From an uncultured Phocaeicola sp. (lineage in GTDB: Bacteria; Bacteroidota; Bacteroidia; Bacteroidales; Bacteroidaceae): a DNA stretch of 40,145 nucleotides. Positions 8,767-18,430 of this stretch are shown here, piece after piece. Both the position numbers and the translations under genes were made by a program. The stretch covers positions 1-40,145 of the forward strand of contig CALUIZ010000028.1 in the NCBI GenBank assembly GCA_944320815.1, in the 5' to 3' direction. The notes under the pieces were generated by a model. The model searched no databases. It saw only the letters and a program-made list of their open reading frames with translations, and was not told the origin of the DNA. Each line of letters starts with the position of its first letter. The stretch's first letter is position 1.

Positions 8767-10200
8767 ATGAAAAAATTACATTATATAGCAGCATTCGCAC
8801 TCGGACTTTCAGCCGCGGCTTGCGATGTGCTGGACAAAGAGCCGTCTAACCAGTGGGAATCTTCCACAGCCATCCAAAGTTATGACGACTTGGTGTATGC
8901 CGTAAACGGCGTATATGAAAGTCAGACAGGTGCCATCGACAACGGTACAAATTATCGTGGAAGCTATGCCGGCGACTTCACTCTCTATGCCGACATGAAA
9001 GGAAGCGACTATGAATGCTTCGGCAACAACAACATGGCTACAGACGTGTCCAGATATCAGGCCACACCGTCAGGAAGCGTTTCTGCCGACAATTTCTACA
9101 AGCGTTTTTATCTTTCAATTGCCCGTATCAACAAAGTGCTGGAAGGAGCGAAAGAAGCCGGCCTTGAAGGAGAAGACGTGGATGTGCAGTTGGGTGAATT
9201 GTATGCCTTGCGTGCCTTGTTCCATTTCGATCTGGCCCGTCTGTTCGCCAGACTTCCGTCTACCGTTGACAATTGGGAGACAGAACCGGGAATTGTCCTT
9301 TCTCAGGAAACCCATGAATCTGATTATATAGGGGAACGTGCCACCCTGAAAGCCACTTACGAGGCCATCATCGGTGATTTGAATACGGCTCTCGGTTATC
9401 TGCAGGCGGCTACTGAGCCCAATAACGGACATATCAACTATTGGGGAGCTCTCGCTTTGCGCGCCCGTGTCTATCTGTATATGGACGAGTGCGGGGGAAC
9501 GGACTACAACAGCCTCGCGCTTGCAGATGCAGAAGATGTCATCAATTCGGGAAAATACAGCCTTTACGAACGTGATGACTATGCAGGCGTATGGGGAAGC
9601 GAATATACCTCAGAAAGTATTTTTGAGTTCCAGGTGACTTCATTATACAATCCGCAGCGTAACTCGTTGGGATATTATACTCATGCGTCAGGTTACGGAG
9701 AAGCGGGATTGAGCGACAGCTTTGTCGCTTTCCTGCAGGCACATCCAAATGATGTCCGCAGCACGATTATTGCGGAGGAAACGGATGGATATAGCGGAAT
9801 GTACAGCCAGAAATATCCGGGACGCAACGGCGAGATTTATGTGAACAATCCGAAAGTAATCCGTCTGTCGGAAGTTTATCTGATTGCGGCTGAGGCTGCA
9901 TTTAAGACAAACAATCCGGATGCTGCAGGATATGTGGACGATTTGCGCTGCAAGCGTATCAGCGGATATACGGCGGGAACTACAACCAGCGTAACTTTGG
10001 AGGAAATCCTTGACGAACGCCGTCTGGAGTTGAACGGAGAGGGCCATATGGCATGGGATATGTGGCGGAACGAGAAATCTGTAAAGAATCCGTACGTAAC
10101 AGAAGAAATCAAATATGATGACTATCGTACCGTACTGCCGATACCTCAATCGGAAATAAATGTTTCCAACGGAATTTTGGTTCAAAACAGGGATTATTGA
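8767..10200 (+). CDS. SusD/RagB-family nutrient-binding lipoprotein
   Basis: This 477-aa surface lipoprotein is the lid of the SusC barrel encoded upstream. A signal peptide with lipobox SAAAC puts the lipidated cysteine at residue 19. The N-terminal SusD signature is visible (CDVLDKEPSNQW, then SYDDLVYAVNGVYES). So are the TPR-like helices that hold the SusC contact (ALRALFHFDLARLFA) and the C-terminal SusD block (LSEVYLIAAEAAFKTNNPDAA, ILDERRLELNGEGHMAWDMWR, VLPIPQSEIN). The length is at the short end of the family. It is co-transcribed with the susC-like gene and a hairpin terminator follows 25 nt after the stop. The ligand is unknown. Confidence 0.95.
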   Translation: MKKLHYIAAFALGLSAAACDVLDKEPSNQWESSTAIQSYDDLVYAVNGVYESQTGAIDNGTNYRGSYAGDFTLYADMKGSDYECFGNNNMATDVSRYQATPSGSVSADNFYKRFYLSIARINKVLEGAKEAGLEGEDVDVQLGELYALRALFHFDLARLFARLPSTVDNWETEPGIVLSQETHESDYIGERATLKATYEAIIGDLNTALGYLQAATEPNNGHINYWGALALRARVYLYMDECGGTDYNSLALADAEDVINSGKYSLYERDDYAGVWGSEYTSESIFEFQVTSLYNPQRNSLGYYTHASGYGEAGLSDSFVAFLQAHPNDVRSTIIAEETDGYSGMYSQKYPGRNGEIYVNNPKVIRLSEVYLIAAEAAFKTNNPDAAGYVDDLRCKRISGYTAGTTTSVTLEEILDERRLELNGEGHMAWDMWRNEKSVKNPYVTEEIKYDDYRTVLPIPQSEINVSNGILVQNRDY

Positions 10201-10224
10201 TAGGATTGAAAGAACTTTGTTCAA

Positions 10225-10258
10225 ATGAGGGTACATTTCGGTGTATCCTCATTTTTTT
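10225..10258 (+). terminator. Rho-independent terminator after susD-like gene
   Basis: ATGAGGGTACA (10225-10235) pairs with TGTATCCTCAT (10242-10252) through one wobble pair over a 6-nt loop. A run of seven T follows directly. This is a classic intrinsic terminator for the SusC/SusD transcript. Confidence 0.9.
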
Positions 10259-10423
10259 GGTCGGAAAAGGAATCTTTGTCCGGAACAGCCGCCTGTTTTG
10301 TTGCGTTCATGCGGCTATTGAAGTGGAAACAAACGGATGTCTTGACATGAGACTTCCGGTATCCGGCGGGTCTTGGAATGGAAAGAAGGATTTGTGGATG
10401 ATATTCGCTTGTGGCGATACAAG

Positions 10424-10453
10424 AAAGGGGCATGTCGCAAGACATGCCCCTTT
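10424..10453 (-). terminator. Perfect hairpin with GCAA loop after nucleotidyltransferase gene
   Basis: AAAGGGGCATGTC (10424-10436) and GACATGCCCCTTT (10441-10453) form a perfect 13-bp stem closed by a 4-nt loop (GCAA on plus, TTGC on minus). Read on the minus strand, the stem ends in CCCCTTT and is followed by CTTG. It lies 18 nt past the stop of the minus-strand nucleotidyltransferase gene and faces the SusD terminator, so it probably works for that gene and possibly in both directions. Confidence 0.75.
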
Positions 10454-10471
10454 GGATTCAGATATTTAAAG

Positions 10472-11377
10472 TCAGAAAAGTTTTGAAGGATATTCACCTG
10501 CGTCAACCAGTGCCTGAATCTTGTCGACTACGCCCTGGCGGTCGGCTGCGTAAGTTACGCCGAACCATTTTGAAGTTGTGTCAAGCACTTTCACAGTGGC
10601 TGTGCCTTCGTTGATCAGTTTGTTGACCATCAGCGGAATGAAATATTCACACTTCAGGTTGCTGATATTGTCTTTCAGGAAATCGGCGAAATAATCTTCA
10701 GAATATTTGAAGTAGTCGGGAGTGAAGCCCCACATGTTCATTGAAACGGGAGTGTTGTCTGCAATGCCTACCCATTCGCCTTTTTCATCCTTATAGGAAA
10801 CCACTCCGTCGACGCGCATGATTTCAGTGCGTTCAACAACGGTGGTCAGATGAGCGTTCTCGTCCGTTGAGCAGATGCCTCTTGCTACAGTACCGCTTTC
10901 CGACAGCGTGTTTCCTACGCGGAAGCCCACCATGCAATAGTCATTTTTCGCTCCTTCAGGCAGTTCTGACAGATATTTGCCCAATACGGCAAAGCTGTCA
11001 CGGCCATAGAAGTCGTCGGCGTTGATGACGGCGAAAGGTTCTTTTATCACGTCCTTGCCCATCAGCACCGCATGGTTGGTGCCCCATGGCTTTACGCGTC
11101 CTTCCGGACAAGTGAAACCTGCGGGAAGATTGTTCAGGTCCTGGAATACCACTTCCACCGGAATGTGGTTTTCATATTTGCTGATAATCTTTTCACGGAA
11201 ATCTTTTTCGAAATCACGGCGGATGACGAAGACAAGTTTTCCGAAACCTCCGCGGATAGCGTCAAAAATGGAGTAGTCCATGATTGTTTCTCCGCTTGGG
11301 CCCAGGCCGTCAAGCTGTTTCAAGCCACCGTAACGGCTTCCCATACCGGCGGCCAATACAAATAAAGTTGGTTTCAT
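10472..11377 (-). CDS. Sugar-nucleotide nucleotidyltransferase (NTP_transferase family)
   Basis: This 301-aa cytoplasmic enzyme belongs to the NDP-sugar pyrophosphorylase fold. The nucleotide-binding loop LAAGMGSRYGGLKQ is at residues 8-21, WGTNHAVL at 98-105, and the metal-binding NADDFYG at 119-125. These predict transfer of a nucleotidyl group from an NTP to a sugar phosphate. It differs from canonical GalU and RmlA in the loop (RYGGLKQL) and nothing next to it shows which sugar is used, so no symbol is given. A longer GTG start at 11404 is rejected because that codon sits inside an exact -7 promoter box; the ATG at 11377 leaves a leader of about 20 nt and starts the domain properly (MKPTLFVLAAG). 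Confidence 0.85.
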   Translation of the reverse strand: MKPTLFVLAAGMGSRYGGLKQLDGLGPSGETIMDYSIFDAIRGGFGKLVFVIRRDFEKDFREKIISKYENHIPVEVVFQDLNNLPAGFTCPEGRVKPWGTNHAVLMGKDVIKEPFAVINADDFYGRDSFAVLGKYLSELPEGAKNDYCMVGFRVGNTLSESGTVARGICSTDENAHLTTVVERTEIMRVDGVVSYKDEKGEWVGIADNTPVSMNMWGFTPDYFKYSEDYFADFLKDNISNLKCEYFIPLMVNKLINEGTATVKVLDTTSKWFGVTYAADRQGVVDKIQALVDAGEYPSKLF

Positions 11378-11403
11378 AAGCGTATTAATTGTTAGTAACT
11401 TCA

Positions 11404-11411
11404 CAAAGGTA
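11404..11411 (-). promoter_or_regulatory. -7 promoter element for the nucleotidyltransferase gene
   Basis: The minus-strand sequence TACCTTTG is an exact TAnnTTTG match, 27 nt upstream of the ATG at 11377. A TTTA at 11433-11436 (minus strand) sits at 21-nt spacing as an imperfect -33 box. This site decides the start codon of the gene. Confidence 0.7.
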
Positions 11412-11505
11412 GAAAAATAAAGTGAGTATTGGTAAATAGTTTTTCAACAAAATCTTTTTTTCGTTGTTTTTTTATATATTCGCAATGACTAACTAGAGGA
11501 CTCAA

Positions 11506-14500
11506 ATGAAAAGGTACGTGAAATGGGGCGGAATCGCGCTGGCTGTTCCTGTCCTGTTGTTTATGATAATCTGCATATTGCTCTATATACCTCCCATACA
11601 AAACTTTATCGTAGGGAAAGCCACTCAGTATGCTGTGGAAACCACGGGGATGGATATCCGTATCCGTCGTATTTCTTTGTCCTTCCCGTTGAATCTGGTC
11701 GTGCATGACACGCAGGTCATCGACAGGAATGACACGATTCTTGATGTCAGTGAACTTACTGTGAAGGTGCAGATGCTGCCGCTGATAAAGAAGCAGGTGG
11801 AGATTGACGGTATCAGGATTGAGGGGGTGTCTGTCAATACGGCCGGGCTGATAGACGGCATGCGGCTGAAGGGAGAGCTGGGTGAGCTGTTCCTGAATTC
11901 GCATGGGGTGGAGCTTACTCCGGAAACGGCCATCCTGAACAGTTTCAGTCTGAAGGATGCCCGTCTGGCCCTTACCTTGGCGGATACTGCCTCTGTCGAC
12001 ACGACGGAGGCAAGCGAGCCCCTTCGGTGGAAAATCAGGCTGGAGGATATTCGGCTCGACAATGTGTCATTTTTTCTGCAGATGCCGCTTGACACGATGG
12101 ATGTGGGGCTTGAAATCGGAAAGGCATCTTTGCGTGACGGATTCGTCGATTTGCATAAAGAGCTGTACCGGGCCAGTGAGTTCAGTCTTCTGAAAAGCAA
12201 GGTCACTTACAATTCGGGCAGTCGTCCTCAGGCGGAAAACGGATTCGACCCTTCTCATGTCGGGTTGACGGACATCAATGTTAGTCTGGATTCCATTTAT
12301 TATGCGGGGAACAATATCCGCGCCTTGATCCGGCAGTTTGAACTGAAGGAACGTTCAGGGCTCCAGATCGTTTCGACTGAAGGAGAACTTCGTGCCGACA
12401 ATGAAGCTATCCATGTGCCTTCGTTACGGATGAATACGGCAAATTCGTTTGTGGAGTTCAATGCGATGGCCGATTGGAGTGTGACCGAACAGAGCGGGCA
12501 GGGGAAACTCAGCGCGCGGCTGATGGCGGAGATAGGCAAGTCGGATCTGGCAAAAGCGATACCCGACCTTCCGCAGGATTTGGTGAAAGCACTTCCCCCT
12601 GCGCCGGTGCAGGTCCGTGTCGGAGTCGACGGGACGTTGGACAAGCTGCGTCTGACGACTTGTTCTGTGGGGATTCCCGGACATTTCCGTATGGAAGCGG
12701 ACGGTGTGGCGGAACACCTGCTGGATAGTCTCAGGCGGAAAGGAAGTCTCAGCCTGAACGGCGATTTTGTGCAGATGGCATTCGTCGAAAAGATAACCGG
12801 AGGAATCACGGTCCCATCAGGACTCGTGCTGAAAGGGGATGCCGGCATGACCGGTAACTTTTTGACCGCCGATACCCGTCTGGAGGAGGGGGAAGGTGTG
12901 CTGGAACTGAAAGGGGAGTATCATATGGACAGGGAGGCTTATAAGGCTTCTCTTCTGGCGGACAAGCTGGACCTGCATGGCTTCATGCCGAATGATTCTC
13001 TTTTTGAGCTGACGGCTTCGGTGACGGCTGAAGGTGAAAAGTTCGACTTCTTGTCTCCCGCTACAGCGTTGCAGGCCGACGCTTCTTTGGAGCATCTGCG
13101 GTATGGCTCACGAATCTTTTCAGGCATCAGTCTCAACGCACGGCTGGAACGGTCGGAAGCGGTACTGCATTTTAAGGTCAAGGATGACGTGATGCATGTC
13201 ACTTCGGAGGTGAATGCAGGGCTGAGTCCGGAAAGGATTCGGGCGAAAGGAGTCATTAATGTCTTGAATCTGGACTGGTATGGACTGGGACTGACTTCCA
13301 CTCCGTTCAGGACTACTCAGGATATAGAGTTGAACATGGGTACCGACATGAAGAAGAGCCACAATGCCGTTGTTTCAATGAAAAATATCCATCTCATTAC
13401 GGATAAGAATACGTTTACCACAAAAGATTTGCATGTGGGAGGTACTACGGCGCGCGATTCGATTCATTGTTTCGCGAATGCGGGCGACCTGACTTTCCTG
13501 TTCCGGAGCAAAGGGGGGATTGATGAGCTTACACGGCAGACGGACAATGTGGTGAAACTGTTGGGGGAACAATGGGATGCACGTAAGTTCGATCAGGAAA
13601 AGATAAAGGCTGCTCTGCCGACAGCCCAGTTGCTCGTCTTTGCCGGTAACGATAATCCCGTATCGAACACTTTGGCTTTGAAACGGCTGTCTTTTGACAA
13701 GCTGAGAGTGAACCTGACAACGGACCCTTCGGCCGGACTAAATGGGAATGCCCGCCTGTATGGACTTCATACCGACAGTCTTTCGCTTGACACGATTGCC
13801 GTCAAAGCTATTCAGGAGACTAATACACTGGCGTTGAGAGGCGAAGTGAAGGCTAATGACAAGCCTTTTCAGGAAGCGTTCGACATTGTTCTGGACAGCA
13901 GGGTGGATTCTACACATGCTCATATGACTGTCGGTTATTTCAACGGGCGGAAAGAATGCGGGGTGGACATCGGAATGACTGCAGGGCTTCAGAAAGAGGG
14001 AATCAGTTTGCATGTCACACCGTTTGACCCTACACTGGTCTACCGGACATTCCGTGTGAATAAAGACAATTATATTTATCTGAGAGATGACGGACGTATT
14101 ATGGCCAAGCTTGCCATTTATGACGAAAATAATACGGGACTGCATTTGTATTCCACGCCAGACAGCACCGTCCGGCAGGACCTGACGCTGGCTGTCAACC
14201 GGGTGGATATTGCGGAATTCAAACGCATTGTGCCGTATATGCCGGATATTGCCGGAGTCATCAATCTGGAAGCTCATTATGTGCAGACGCAGGAAACTGA
14301 CCAGATTGCCGTTGATGCCAGTGTCGACCGTCTGGAGTATGGGAAACAGCCGATGGGGGACTGGGCATTGAGTGCGGTGTATCTGCCCAAACAGTCGGGT
14401 GTGCAAAGTATTGATGGTTTCATCCAGCGGAACGGTCAGGAGATCGCGGGTCTTAACGGTTCTTATTATCCTGCACGTAATGACGGTGAAAACGACAAGA

Positions 14501-16122
14501 TAGACGCGAACATGACGTTGTACCATCTTCCGCTTGACATTGCCAATTCATTTATTCCGGAAGGAATGGCTGTATTGAGCGGTGATTTGGATGGCAGCTT
14601 GTCTGTGAGAGGGAGTGTTGACTCTCCGTCCATGAACGGTCAGCTTGATTTGGACAGTGTAAATGTTTTTGTCCCGCAGGCTTCGTTGAACCTCCGTTTT
14701 GACAACCGCCCCATTGAAATCAAAGACAGCAGACTGGTGTTTGACAAGTTCAAGATATTCACGAGGGGGAAGACTCCTTTCACCATTGACGGAGATGTGG
14801 ATATGACAGACTTCTCGAACATACAGATGGCCCTGAGGATGGATGCCAACAACTTTGAGCTGCTCAATGCAAAAAAAACAAAAGAGTCGCTCGTGTTCGG
14901 CAAACTATATGTGGATTTCCATTCCGTACTGAACGGGACACCCGACAACATAATGATGCGGGGAAACATGAATATCCGGGGAGGAAGTGATTTTACCTAC
15001 ATTCTGAAGGACTCACCTTTGGCGGTGGAGGACAAGCTGGGAGAGACTGTGACATTCGTTAACTTCAACGACACTACAAGCTTCGACCCCGAGTCGCTCC
15101 AGATGATTACATTGGAGGGAATTGACATGCTTATGACACTTCATATAGACGAAGGGGTGCAATGCCGTGTGGACCTTGACGAACAGGGAAGCAACTATAT
15201 GATGTTTGAAGGCGGAGGCGACTTGTCATTTCAATACACGATGGATGGGAACATGATTCTTGGCGGACGATATACCCTGTTGAGCGGTGAACTGAAGTAT
15301 AAGCTGCCCGTCATTCCTCTGAAGACGTTTTATATAAAGGAAGGAAGCTATATAGAATGGACGGGCGACCTTATGAACCCGAACCTTAATATAAAGGCTA
15401 CGGAAAGGATGCGTGCGTCTGTCGCCCAGGAAGGACAGAACTCGCGGACGGTCAATTTTGATGTCGGTGTAGACATTACCAATCGTCTGAACAATTTGGG
15501 ATTTACTTTCACCATCGATGCCCCGGAGGATGGAAGCGTCCAGAATGACCTTGCAGCCATGTCGCCTGAAGAGAAGAACAAACTTGCCGTGACGATGCTT
15601 GTGACCGGAATGTATATGGCTGAAGGAAATACGGCCAGTGGAAACGGGCTGGATGCCAACAGTGTGATGAATTCACTTCTGCAAAGTCAGATTAACAAAG
15701 TTGCAGGAAGCGCACTGAAGACCATCGATGTGAACTTCGGCATGGAACAGACAGATGACGGTGAAACGGGAAGCACACGTACAGACTATAACTTTGAGTT
15801 CGCGAAACGTTTCTGGAACAACCGCATCCGAGTTGTCATCGGAGGAAAGGTGTCTACCGGAAACAACGTACAGCAGCAGGACGAGTCGTTTATCGATAAC
15901 ATTTCGCTGGAATATCGTCTGGATGATAGCGGCACACGATATATCAAGGTGTTCCACGACAAGACATATGAGAATGTGCTCGACGGAGAAGTGACCGAAA
16001 CGGGTGCCGGTCTTGTGCTCCGCAAAAAAGTGGGAAAACTGGGAGAACTGTTCATTTTCAGAAAGAAAAAGAAAAATTCCGAAGCAACAACCGAAGAAAA
16101 AGATGAAGAAGCTGAATTATAG
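11506..16122 (+). CDS. tamB: TamB-like translocation and assembly module protein (DUF490)
   Basis: This 1538-aa protein has one N-terminal membrane anchor (about residues 4-28, hydrophobic run ALAVPVLLFMIICILLYIPP). A long beta-rich AsmA/TamB-type repeat region follows, typical of the lipid-transport groove proteins that bridge inner and outer membrane. The C-terminal third carries the TamB domain, with DGNMILGGRYTLLSGELKYKL and a tail LEYRLDDSGTRYIKVFH. TamB cooperates with an Omp85 protein in outer-membrane assembly and has been linked to phospholipid transport. The downstream gene overlaps it by 20 nt and encodes that partner. Length is in the usual range for the Bacteroidetes version. A weak promoter-like TATATTCG lies at 11475-11482; the ATG at 11506 directly precedes the membrane anchor. 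Confidence 0.9.
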   Translation: MKRYVKWGGIALAVPVLLFMIICILLYIPPIQNFIVGKATQYAVETTGMDIRIRRISLSFPLNLVVHDTQVIDRNDTILDVSELTVKVQMLPLIKKQVEIDGIRIEGVSVNTAGLIDGMRLKGELGELFLNSHGVELTPETAILNSFSLKDARLALTLADTASVDTTEASEPLRWKIRLEDIRLDNVSFFLQMPLDTMDVGLEIGKASLRDGFVDLHKELYRASEFSLLKSKVTYNSGSRPQAENGFDPSHVGLTDINVSLDSIYYAGNNIRALIRQFELKERSGLQIVSTEGELRADNEAIHVPSLRMNTANSFVEFNAMADWSVTEQSGQGKLSARLMAEIGKSDLAKAIPDLPQDLVKALPPAPVQVRVGVDGTLDKLRLTTCSVGIPGHFRMEADGVAEHLLDSLRRKGSLSLNGDFVQMAFVEKITGGITVPSGLVLKGDAGMTGNFLTADTRLEEGEGVLELKGEYHMDREAYKASLLADKLDLHGFMPNDSLFELTASVTAEGEKFDFLSPATALQADASLEHLRYGSRIFSGISLNARLERSEAVLHFKVKDDVMHVTSEVNAGLSPERIRAKGVINVLNLDWYGLGLTSTPFRTTQDIELNMGTDMKKSHNAVVSMKNIHLITDKNTFTTKDLHVGGTTARDSIHCFANAGDLTFLFRSKGGIDELTRQTDNVVKLLGEQWDARKFDQEKIKAALPTAQLLVFAGNDNPVSNTLALKRLSFDKLRVNLTTDPSAGLNGNARLYGLHTDSLSLDTIAVKAIQETNTLALRGEVKANDKPFQEAFDIVLDSRVDSTHAHMTVGYFNGRKECGVDIGMTAGLQKEGISLHVTPFDPTLVYRTFRVNKDNYIYLRDDGRIMAKLAIYDENNTGLHLYSTPDSTVRQDLTLAVNRVDIAEFKRIVPYMPDIAGVINLEAHYVQTQETDQIAVDASVDRLEYGKQPMGDWALSAVYLPKQSGVQSIDGFIQRNGQEIAGLNGSYYPARNDGENDKIDANMTLYHLPLDIANSFIPEGMAVLSGDLDGSLSVRGSVDSPSMNGQLDLDSVNVFVPQASLNLRFDNRPIEIKDSRLVFDKFKIFTRGKTPFTIDGDVDMTDFSNIQMALRMDANNFELLNAKKTKESLVFGKLYVDFHSVLNGTPDNIMMRGNMNIRGGSDFTYILKDSPLAVEDKLGETVTFVNFNDTTSFDPESLQMITLEGIDMLMTLHIDEGVQCRVDLDEQGSNYMMFEGGGDLSFQYTMDGNMILGGRYTLLSGELKYKLPVIPLKTFYIKEGSYIEWTGDLMNPNLNIKATERMRASVAQEGQNSRTVNFDVGVDITNRLNNLGFTFTIDAPEDGSVQNDLAAMSPEEKNKLAVTMLVTGMYMAEGNTASGNGLDANSVMNSLLQSQINKVAGSALKTIDVNFGMEQTDDGETGSTRTDYNFEFAKRFWNNRIRVVIGGKVSTGNNVQQQDESFIDNISLEYRLDDSGTRYIKVFHDKTYENVLDGEVTETGAGLVLRKKVGKLGELFIFRKKKKNSEATTEEKDEEAEL

Positions 16123-18430
16123 AACAATATTGGTCGGACTGATTTCGATTCTCATGTTCGGGTCATGCTCCACGACCAAGCACCTTGCTGAAGGTGAGGT
16201 GCTGTACATCGGCACGCCGACTCCGGAAGTCATCAACTATGAAGAAAGCAAGACCGGGGAAAGCACAATGGAGGAAGTGATGGGAGCCATCAATGTGGCA
16301 CCGAACAACTCGTTCTTCGGAAGCCCGAAGACGCGCTGGCCGTTCCCTTTTGGGCTATGGATATATAATCGGTTTGAAAGATACGAGAAGGGTGTGGGCA
16401 AATGGATATTCAACAAGCTGGCGGCCGATCCTGTCTATATCTCGACCGTAAATCCTGACACACGGAGCGAGGTAGCCACAAACCTGCTGAAGGATTACGG
16501 TTACTTCAACGGGAAGGTGACCTATAAAGTGGATACCATGAGCAATCCGAAGAAGGCGAAACTGAACTATACCGTCAGTTTCGGTCGTGGATATATGTTG
16601 GACTCCATCATGTACATAGGTTTCGACAAACGTTGTGACAGTCTGATTCTAGCTAAAAAGAGTGAGACCTATCTCCACAAAGACGATCCGTTCAACGTAA
16701 ATATGCTGAACCAGGAGAGAGAACGGCTCGTGGAACTGTTCAAGAACAACGGTTATTATTTCTATCGCTCAGAGTTTATCACTTTTCTTGCCGACACCAT
16801 CATACGTCCGGGATATATCAATCTGAAGGTGGTACAGCAAGTCAATGTCCCGAAGGATGCCTTGCGTACCTATTATATAGGCAACACTACGGTAAATCTG
16901 ATTGGCCAGAACGGCGAACAGCCTACGGACTCGGCCAGATTCGGCAAATTCATGGTGAAATATGCAGGCGACAAGCCGGGAGTACGTTTCGGAGTGCTGC
17001 GCAGAAGGTTCCTTTACAGAAGCGGTGAAATTTATTCACAGCTGAGGCAGAACTATTCTCAGGAAGCATTGTCACGTCTGGGAATCTTCAAGTTCAATGA
17101 GTTCAGATACAACCAAAAGCCCGGCACGGATACGCTGGACATTGTGGTCAATGCAATGTTCGACCTTCCTTATGATGCGGAGCTTGAACTGAACGTGAAG
17201 ACCAAAAGCACCAAACAGACCGGACCGGGAGCCATATTCAAGCTTTCCAGAAAGAATTTCAAGCGTATGGGAGCCTCGTTGAATCTGGAACTTAACGGTT
17301 CGTATGAATGGCAGACAAGTTCCACGGTCGACGGGGAAAGTTCTGTGATGAACTCATACGAGCTGGGGGCGGCTCTCTCGCTGAACTTTCCGCGACTGGT
17401 ACTCCCTTGGCAGCAGAACCGGATGAATGCTTTCCGTTTCCCTTCACAGACTGACTTCAAGATTTACGCCAGTCAGGTGAACCGTGCCCGTTACTTCAAG
17501 ATGCTTTCGTTCGGAGGTGAAGTGACCTACAATTTCCAGCGTCGGCGCGGACTGAAACATACGGTGACTCCGCTCCATCTGGCTTTCAACATGCTGCAGA
17601 GGCGAACAGCCGAATTCAATGCCATCGCCAGCCAGAACCCGATGCTCTTTCATAGTCTGGACGATCAGTTCATCCCATCTTTCACATACACGCTGACTTA
17701 TGACAATACCTACAGGAAAAAGCGCAACCGCATGTGGTGGGAAAATTCGCTGACTTCGGCCGGAAATGTCACTTCCATGATTTATGCGGCATTCGGGCAG
17801 GAGTTCAAGCAAAAGGAGAAAAAACTGCTGGGAAATCCGTTCGCACAGTTCCTGAAATATTCGTCAGAATTCCGTTATCTGTTCAATATCAGCGAGAAGC
17901 AGCAGATAGCCACCCGACTGATGGGCGGTGTCATCTGGGCATACGGGAACAAGACCATCGCCCCTTACAGCGAGCAGTTCTACGTGGGAGGAGCGAACAG
18001 CATCCGTGCGTTTACCATCCGCTCCATAGGTCCGGGACGTTTCCGCCCTGCCTCAAATGCCAGTTATTCGTATGTGGACGAAACCGGAGACATCAAGCTG
18101 GAGGCGAACATTGAATACCGTTTCCGGATGCTTTCCAACTTTTTGGGAGGAAACCTGAATGGCGCTGTCTTCCTCGATGCCGGGAACGTGTGGCTGATGA
18201 GAAAAGATGAGGCCAGACCTGATGCCGAGTTCACTTTCAACCGCTTTTTTGACAGCATTGCCACGGGTACCGGCTTCGGTATCCGCTACGACCTGTCGTT
18301 CCTTGTGCTTCGGTTGGACTTCGGTATCGCCCTCCATGTGCCTTACGATACGGAAAAGAAAGGATATTACAATATCCCGAATTTTAAAGACGGCATGGGC
18401 ATTCATTTTGCAATCGGCTATCCATTCTGA
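16103..18430 (+). CDS. tamL: Omp85-family outer-membrane assembly lipoprotein TamL (TamA/BamA-like)
   Basis: This 775-aa protein has a lipoprotein signal (MKKLNYRTILVG..., lipobox FGSC, Cys22). POTRA-type repeats follow (for example SRLGIFKFNEFRYNQKPGTDTLDIVV), then a C-terminal Omp85 barrel with the characteristic FYVGGANSIRAFTIRSIGPG and a final strand GMGIHFAIGYPF. A lipidated Omp85 paired with TamB is the arrangement described in Bacteroidetes as TamL. The acidic surface-export motif is absent after the cysteine (CSTTKHL). The frame is open upstream to 16004, but only the ATG at 16103 gives the lipoprotein signal peptide, so that start is chosen; it lies inside the end of tamB and implies translational coupling. 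Confidence 0.9.
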   Translation: MKKLNYRTILVGLISILMFGSCSTTKHLAEGEVLYIGTPTPEVINYEESKTGESTMEEVMGAINVAPNNSFFGSPKTRWPFPFGLWIYNRFERYEKGVGKWIFNKLAADPVYISTVNPDTRSEVATNLLKDYGYFNGKVTYKVDTMSNPKKAKLNYTVSFGRGYMLDSIMYIGFDKRCDSLILAKKSETYLHKDDPFNVNMLNQERERLVELFKNNGYYFYRSEFITFLADTIIRPGYINLKVVQQVNVPKDALRTYYIGNTTVNLIGQNGEQPTDSARFGKFMVKYAGDKPGVRFGVLRRRFLYRSGEIYSQLRQNYSQEALSRLGIFKFNEFRYNQKPGTDTLDIVVNAMFDLPYDAELELNVKTKSTKQTGPGAIFKLSRKNFKRMGASLNLELNGSYEWQTSSTVDGESSVMNSYELGAALSLNFPRLVLPWQQNRMNAFRFPSQTDFKIYASQVNRARYFKMLSFGGEVTYNFQRRRGLKHTVTPLHLAFNMLQRRTAEFNAIASQNPMLFHSLDDQFIPSFTYTLTYDNTYRKKRNRMWWENSLTSAGNVTSMIYAAFGQEFKQKEKKLLGNPFAQFLKYSSEFRYLFNISEKQQIATRLMGGVIWAYGNKTIAPYSEQFYVGGANSIRAFTIRSIGPGRFRPASNASYSYVDETGDIKLEANIEYRFRMLSNFLGGNLNGAVFLDAGNVWLMRKDEARPDAEFTFNRFFDSIATGTGFGIRYDLSFLVLRLDFGIALHVPYDTEKKGYYNIPNFKDGMGIHFAIGYPF

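Noticed and set aside
11378..11404. Nine-codon N-terminal extension of the nucleotidyltransferase (GTG start)
   Set aside because: The GTG lies in an exact -7 promoter box, so it would not be in the transcript.
13738..14526. 262-codon open frame opposite tamB
   Set aside because: It lies entirely antisense to a well-supported gene, has no family resemblance and reflects tamB codon composition.
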